Shown here: positions 15,251 to 19,570 of the stretch, piece after piece
How positions within the stretch are numbered: the stretch's first letter is position 1
How the letters are laid out: each line of letters opens with the position of its first letter
Assembly (NCBI GenBank): GCA_050743265.1
Contig: JBOGEN010000125.1
Coordinates: 1-19,570 of the forward strand
From: JBOGEN01 sp050743265
Lineage (GTDB): Bacteria; Actinomycetota; Actinomycetes; JBOGEN01
Direction: 5' to 3'
DNA: 19,570 bases
Program-made: the position numbers and the translations under genes
Notes under the pieces: model-generated
What the model saw: the letters and a program-made list of their open reading frames with translations, nothing else
Database searches by the model: none
Told to the model about the DNA's origin: nothing

Positions 15251-16557
15251 GCAGCGTGTCCAGCGTGACGAGCCCGGCGGACGCCCTCGCGGCCACCGGC
15301 CGGACGCAGCCGCGCCTGCTGCCCGGGTCCGTAAGGGCCGACTTCCCCGCCCTGACGCGGACGGTGCACGGCGACGTCCCGCTCGTCTACCTCGACAGCG
15401 CGGCCACCTCGCAGAAGCCGCAGGCCGTGCTCGACGCCCTGGACGACTACTACCGGCGGCACAACGCCAACGTGCACCGGGGCATCCACACGCTCGCCGA
15501 GGAGGCGACCGCGCTCTACGAGGGCGCGCGGGACGCGGTGACCGGGTTCATCGGCGCGTCCACCCGGGAGGAGGTCGTGTTCACCAAGAACTCGACCGAG
15601 TCGCTCAACCTCGTGGCGAACGTGCTCGCCGTCGCACCGGAGCCCTACGGCCTCGGCCCGGGCGACGAGGTCGTCATCACCGAGATGGAGCACCACTCCA
15701 ACATCGTCCCGTGGCAGATGGTCTGCGAGCGCACCGGCGCGACGCTGCGCTGGTTCGGCATCCGCGACGACGGGCGGCTCGACCTCTCCGACATCGACGA
15801 CCTGCTCACCGAGCGGACGAAGGTCGTCTCGCTCGTGCACGTGTCGAACATCCTCGGCACGCTCAACCCGGTGCCCGAGATCGCTCGCCGGGCGCACGAG
15901 GTCGGGGCGCTCGTCGTGGTGGACGCCAGCCAGTCCGTGCCGCAGATGCCGGTCGACGTGGGCGCCCTCGGCGCGGACCTCGTCGCGTTCACCGGGCACA
16001 AGATGTGCGGCCCCACCGGCATCGGCGTGCTGTGGGGGCGCCGGGACCTGCTCGACGAGCTGCCTCCCTTCCTTGGCGGCGGCGAGATGATCGAGACGGT
16101 CGAGATGAGCGGCTCGACGTACGCCGGCCTGCCGCACAAGTACGAGGCGGGGACGCCACCGATCGCGCAGGCGGTCGGCCTCGGCGCGGCGGTGCGGTAC
16201 CTCGAGGGGCTCGGTATGGAGGCGGTCGCCGCGCACGAGAAGGCGATCGTCACGTACGCGCTGGACCGGCTGGCCGACGTGGACGGGCTCACCCTCATCG
16301 GTCCGGACGTTCCGGTCGACCGTGGCGGGGCCATCTCGTTCTCGCTCGGCGACCTGCACCCGCACGACATCGGCCAGGTGCTCGACGAGCGCGGGGTCGC
16401 CGTGCGGGTGGGCCACCACTGCGCGCGCCCGACGTGCACGCGGTTCGGCGTCCCGGCCACGACGCGCGCGTCGTTCTACCTGTACTCGACCCCGGCCGAC
16501 GTGGACGCGCTCGTCGACGGGCTGGGCTACGTGACGCGGTTCTTCGGGGGCAGGTGA
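15247..16557 (+). CDS. sufS: SufS, group II cysteine desulfurase
   Basis: A PLP enzyme that converts cysteine to alanine and keeps the sulfur as a persulfide for SufU/SufB. It has 436 residues. The PLP lysine is K252 in TGHKMCGPTG, with HSN at MEHHSNIVPW and the PLP-binding DASQS upstream. The catalytic cysteine is C392 in RVGHHCARP, as expected for the SufS type with a short active-site loop. GTG 15247 overlaps the sufC stop. The first 30 residues are a variable extension before DFPAL. Confidence 0.96.
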
Positions 16558-16559
16558 GC

Positions 16560-17099
16560 ATGCAGCTCGAGTCGATGTACCAGGAGATCATCCTCGACCA
16601 CTACCGCCACCCGCATCACAAGGGTCTGCGGGAGCCGTACCAGGCGGAGTCCCACCAGGTGAACCCCACGTGCGGGGACGAGGTCACGGTCCGGGTGCAC
16701 GTGAGCGACGGCGACGGCGTCCCCGTCGTCTCCGACGTCTCGTACGACGGGCTGGGCTGCTCCATCAGCCAGGCCAGCACGTCGGTGATGACCGACCTCG
16801 TGATCGGCAAGCCGGTCGAGCAGGCCTTCGCCGCGCACGACGCGTTCCTCGCGCTCATGCAGTCCCGCGGGGAGCCGGCCGAGCTCGACGAGGACGTCCT
16901 CGACGACGCGGTCGCGTTCGTGGGGGTGTCGAAGTACCCGGCGCGCATCAAGTGCGCGCTGCTCGGGTGGATGGCGTTCCGTGATGCCACCGTGCGGGCA
17001 TCCGGCCCGTCCGCCGAGGACGCCGGGCCCGCGGCCGGTGCACGAGACGACGGAGCCGCCGAGCAGGGCAGGACGACCAGCAGGGAGCAGTCGGCATGA
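16560..17099 (+). CDS. sufU: SufU, zinc-dependent sulfur transfer protein
   Basis: SufU accepts the persulfide sulfur from SufS by ligand exchange at its zinc site. It has 179 residues. Zinc ligands are C38 and D40 (NPTCGD), C67 (GLGCSIS) and C132 (RIKCALLGW). ATG 16560 follows the sufS stop by two bases; an in-frame GTG at 16554 that overlaps the sufS stop would add two residues. The last 35 residues are Ala/Gly/Glu-rich and probably disordered. The stop overlaps sufT (ATGA). Confidence 0.95.
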   Translation: MQLESMYQEIILDHYRHPHHKGLREPYQAESHQVNPTCGDEVTVRVHVSDGDGVPVVSDVSYDGLGCSISQASTSVMTDLVIGKPVEQAFAAHDAFLALMQSRGEPAELDEDVLDDAVAFVGVSKYPARIKCALLGWMAFRDATVRASGPSAEDAGPAAGARDDGAAEQGRTTSREQSA

Positions 17100-17428
17100 C
17101 CGAGACCGCACAGCAGAACCCCGCCCCGTCCGAGGACGTCACGGAGGCACTGCGCGACGTCGTGGACCCCGAGCTGGGCATCAACGTCGTGGACCTCGGA
17201 CTCGTGTACGGGGTGAGCGTGGACGAGGACAACGTCGCCACCGTCGACATGACGCTGACGAGCGCGGCCTGTCCGCTCACCGACGTGATCGAGGACCAGA
17301 CCAGGACCGCCCTCGAGGGGCTCGTGAACGACTTCCGCATCAACTGGGTGTGGATGCCCCTGTGGGGACCTGACAAGATCACCGAGGACGGCCGGGAGCA
17401 GCTGCGCGCGCTCGGCTTCAACGTCTGA
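17096..17428 (+). CDS. sufT: SufT, DUF59/MIP18-type Fe-S assembly factor
   Basis: A 110-residue protein of the PaaD/MIP18 fold that supports maturation of Fe-S proteins, often as a carrier. Typical motifs are DPELGINVVDLGLVY (24-38) and TSAACPLTDVIEDQ with C59. ATG 17096 overlaps the sufU stop. It is the last gene of the suf operon, matching the known actinobacterial order sufR-B-D-C-S-U-T. Confidence 0.95.
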   Translation: MTETAQQNPAPSEDVTEALRDVVDPELGINVVDLGLVYGVSVDEDNVATVDMTLTSAACPLTDVIEDQTRTALEGLVNDFRINWVWMPLWGPDKITEDGREQLRALGFNV

Positions 17429-17449
17429 GCGCTCACACGACCCGCACTC

Positions 17450-17499
17450 ACCTGACCTCACCCACCTGACCTCACCCACCTGACCTCACTCACCTGACC
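17450..17499. repeat. 14-bp tandem repeat (3.6 copies) downstream of sufT
   Basis: ACCTGACCTCACCC is repeated at 17450, 17464 and 17478 (one mismatch in the third), then a partial copy. It fills most of the 90-base gap before the ABC-F gene. No long hairpin or U-run is present, so termination of the suf operon here is not evident. Confidence 0.85.
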
Positions 17500-17518
17500 G
17501 AGCCGAGCCCCGACACCC

Positions 17519-19117
17519 GTGATCACCGCCACCGACGTCGAGCTGCGCGCCGGTGCGCGCGTGCTGCTCGAGCACGCCAGCGTCCGGGTCGGTGCGGGTG
17601 ACCGCATCGGCCTCGTCGGCCGCAACGGGGCGGGCAAGACGACCCTGACCCGGGTGCTCGCCGGGGAGGCGCAGCCTGCGTCCGGCCGGGTGAGCCGGAC
17701 CGGCAGCGTCGGCTACCTCCCGCAGGACCCGCGGACCGGCGACCTCGACGTGCTGGCCCGCGACCGCATCCTCTCCGCCCGTGGCCTGGACGAGGTGGCG
17801 GCCCGCATCCGGCAGGCGCAGGGCCGCATGGCCAGCACGGACGACGAGACCCGTGACACCGCCATGCGCCGGTACGCCCGGGCCGAGGACGAGTTCACCG
17901 CCCTGGGGGGCTACGCGGCCGAGTCCCAGGCCGCCTCGATCGCGGCCAGCCTGGGCCTGCCGGACCGTGTACTCACCCAGCCCCTGGGCACGCTCTCGGG
18001 CGGGCAGCGCCGCCGGGTGGAGCTCGCGCGCATCCTGTTCAGCGACGCCGAGACGCTGCTGCTCGACGAGCCCACCAACCACCTGGACGCCGACTCGATC
18101 GTCTGGCTGCGCGAGTTCCTCCGCGCCCACAACGGTGGCCTGGTGGTGATCAGCCATGACGTGGCCCTGCTCGACCAGACCGTCAACAAGGTGCTGCACC
18201 TGGACGCGACCCGGGCCGTCCTCGACACGTACAACATCGGCTGGGCGGCGTACCTCCAGCAGCGTGAGACCGACGAGCGCCGCCGCCACCGAGAGCGCAG
18301 CAACGCCGAGAAGAAGGCGGCCGCGCTGAAGTCCCAGGCCGACCGGATGCGGGCGAAGGCCACCAAGGCGACTGCCGCGAAGAACATGGACCGGCGCGGC
18401 GAGCGCCTGCTTGCGGGGCTCGAGGCCGAGCGGCAGCACGACCGGGTCGCACGGCTCCGGTTCCCCGAGCCGGCGCCGTGCGGCAAGACACCGCTCACCA
18501 CCTCGGGCCTGTCGAAGTCGTACGGGTCGCTCGAGGTGTTCACGGACGTCGACCTCGCCGTCGACAAGGGCTCGCGGGTAGTCGTCCTCGGCCTCAACGG
18601 GGCCGGCAAGACCACGCTGCTGCGCATCCTCGCGGGCGTGGAGCAGCCGGACACCGGCATCGTCGCACCCGGGCACGGCCTGCGCCTCGGGTACTACGCC
18701 CAGGAGCACGAGACGCTCGACCCGCAGCGCACCGTCCTGGCCAACCTGGCCTCGGCCGCGCCCGAGCTTCCCGAGGTGGAGCAGCGGCGCGTCCTCGGCT
18801 CGTTCCTGTTCTCCGGGGAGGACGCCGACAAGCCCGCGGCGGTGCTCTCCGGCGGGGAGAAGACGCGGCTCGCGCTGGCCACGCTCGTCGTCTCCAGCGC
18901 CAACGTCCTCCTGCTCGACGAGCCGACGAACAACCTCGACCCCGCGAGCCGCGACCAGGTGCTGGACGCGCTGCGCCGGTACGCCGGTGCGATCGTTCTC
19001 GTGACGCACGACGAGGGGGCGGTCCAGGCGCTCTCGCCCGAACGCGTCCTGCTGCTGCCCGACGGCGTCGAGGACCTCTGGAACGCCGACTACGCGGACC
19101 TCGTCGCCCTCGCCTGA
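17519..19117 (+). CDS. ABC-F family ATPase
   Basis: A cytosolic protein of 532 residues with two ATPase domains and no membrane segment, typical of ribosome-acting ABC-F proteins. Domain 1: Walker A GRNGAGKT (34-41), signature LSGGQRRRVELARIL, Walker B LLLDEPTNHLD. A charged linker rich in Arg, Lys and Glu follows (RETDERRRHRERSNAEKK region). Domain 2: GLNGAGKT, LSGGEKTRLALATL, LLLDEPTNNLD. GTG 17519 is supported by the conserved family opening MITATDVELRAGARVL, but no Shine-Dalgarno is visible. By recall it resembles Rv1473, which also lies downstream of suf in M. tuberculosis. Whether it gives antibiotic protection or acts in translation cannot be told. Confidence 0.93.
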   Translation: MITATDVELRAGARVLLEHASVRVGAGDRIGLVGRNGAGKTTLTRVLAGEAQPASGRVSRTGSVGYLPQDPRTGDLDVLARDRILSARGLDEVAARIRQAQGRMASTDDETRDTAMRRYARAEDEFTALGGYAAESQAASIAASLGLPDRVLTQPLGTLSGGQRRRVELARILFSDAETLLLDEPTNHLDADSIVWLREFLRAHNGGLVVISHDVALLDQTVNKVLHLDATRAVLDTYNIGWAAYLQQRETDERRRHRERSNAEKKAAALKSQADRMRAKATKATAAKNMDRRGERLLAGLEAERQHDRVARLRFPEPAPCGKTPLTTSGLSKSYGSLEVFTDVDLAVDKGSRVVVLGLNGAGKTTLLRILAGVEQPDTGIVAPGHGLRLGYYAQEHETLDPQRTVLANLASAAPELPEVEQRRVLGSFLFSGEDADKPAAVLSGGEKTRLALATLVVSSANVLLLDEPTNNLDPASRDQVLDALRRYAGAIVLVTHDEGAVQALSPERVLLLPDGVEDLWNADYADLVALA

Positions 19118-19163
19118 GCCGCGGCCGGGCTGCCGACCCTGCGCCGCCCCTCAGACTCGGCGC

Positions 19164-19200
19164 CGACCCTCCGCCGGGCGACCCTCCGCCGGCCGACCCC
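19164..19200. repeat. 15-bp tandem repeat (2.4 copies) after the ABC-F gene
   Basis: CGACCCTCCGCCGG(G/C) occurs at 19164 and 19179, followed by a partial copy CGACCCC. It lies in the 235-base gap between the ABC-F gene and the helix-turn-helix gene. Nothing else in that gap is convincing except the inverted repeat at 19204-19240. Confidence 0.6.
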
Positions 19201-19203
19201 ACG

Positions 19204-19240
19204 GCGGGCGCTTCTGGCCGGGTCTGGGTCTTTCGCCCGC
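19204..19240 (+). terminator. Possible stem-loop terminator after the ABC-F gene
   Basis: GCGGGCG (19204-19210) and CGCCCGC (19234-19240) are perfect 7-base complements, but the loop is 23 bases and no U-run follows. It is the best terminator candidate in this gap and is weak. Confidence 0.25.
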
Positions 19241-19352
19241 TCCGGTCACGTGGCCGGATGGCGAGCCGGTGCGAACTGCGACTAGCGCGATTCGAGCGAT
19301 GGCAAGATCATGGGGTGTCCGCAGGGGATATCTCGTCCGAGGGGAGGCACCT

Positions 19353-19568
19353 GTGGTCGAGAGCCTGAGTAAGGGCCGTCGGGTCACCGGGACCGAAAGG
19401 GACAAGCTCGCGGCTGAGCTGCGCAGGAAGTACGAGGGGGGCGCGAGCATCCGGGCACTGGCGGAGGCGACGGGCCGGTCCTACGGCTTCGTGCACCGCA
19501 TGCTCAGCGAGTCCGGGGCCGCGCTCCGCGGGCGCGGTGGTGCGACACGGGGCCGCGGCAAGTCCTGA
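19353..19568 (+). CDS. Small helix-turn-helix protein with Arg/Gly-rich tail
   Basis: A 71-residue basic protein. A helix-turn-helix occupies about residues 30-52 (ASIRALAEATGRSYGFVHRML), followed by a Gly/Arg tail containing RGRGGATRGRGKS, which resembles an AT-hook or nucleic-acid-binding tail. GTG 19353 is chosen because GGGGAGG lies 5 bases upstream (19341-19347); longer in-frame starts (for example GTG 19269) lack a ribosome site. By recall it is nearly identical to a small conserved protein of Streptomyces and similar to Rv1473A, which also follows the ABC-F gene. The DNA target is unknown. Confidence 0.85.
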   Translation: MVESLSKGRRVTGTERDKLAAELRRKYEGGASIRALAEATGRSYGFVHRMLSESGAALRGRGGATRGRGKS

Positions 19569-19570
19569 CC

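Noticed and set aside
17408..17432. GCGCTC/GAGCGC stem around the sufT stop as a terminator
   Set aside because: A stem of only 6 pairs with a 13-base loop and no U-run; easily due to chance at this GC content.

Overview
This is a GC-rich window (GC dominates third codon positions) with actinobacterial gene content and order. I infer a member of Actinomycetota, possibly near the Cellulomonas/Streptomyces type; the genus is a guess. Two long operons diverge from a shared intergenic region of about 210 bp (10375-10586), and a short separate block follows at the right end. No tRNA, rRNA, CRISPR array, insertion sequence or origin was seen.

Left half, minus strand (10374 down to 1): a complete structural and accessory operon for a high-affinity, actinobacterial-type [NiFe]-hydrogenase (group 1h, formerly group 5). 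Order of transcription: small subunit; large subunit; a NifU-like/Rieske-like Fe-S protein; a Cys-rich DUF5947-like protein; a DUF6084-like protein; a 501-residue conserved protein of unknown function; the hydrogenase maturation protease; a 34-residue membrane peptide (DUF6893-like) lying out of frame inside the 3' end of the protease gene; hypA; hypC; hypD; and hypE, which runs off the left edge. hypB and hypF are not in the window. Five junctions are 4-base ATGA/GTGA overlaps, which suggests translational coupling. The hydrogenase has no signal peptide and no cytochrome b partner. The NifU/Rieske-like protein, the unnamed proteins and the membrane peptide are therefore the natural candidates for electron relay or membrane docking.

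Right half, plus strand (10587 to 17428): the SUF iron-sulfur cluster operon sufR-sufB-sufD-(Rieske ferredoxin)-sufC-sufS-sufU-sufT, again with 4-base overlaps at most junctions. sufR appears to be read from a leaderless GTG. A perfect 6-5-6 inverted repeat covers its -10 element and start codon, as expected for an autoregulatory SufR operator. An [Fe-S]-rich hydrogenase placed back to back with its likely cluster supplier makes functional sense.

Right end: an ABC-F ATPase (17519-19117) and a 71-residue helix-turn-helix protein (19353-19568), both typical neighbours of suf in actinobacteria by recall.

The gaps carry structure worth noting. There is a perfect 10-bp-stem hairpin between the large subunit and the NifU-like gene. 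A hairpin in the hydrogenase leader pairs fully only as minus-strand RNA. Short tandem repeats (12, 14 and 15 bp units) lie in three different gaps.
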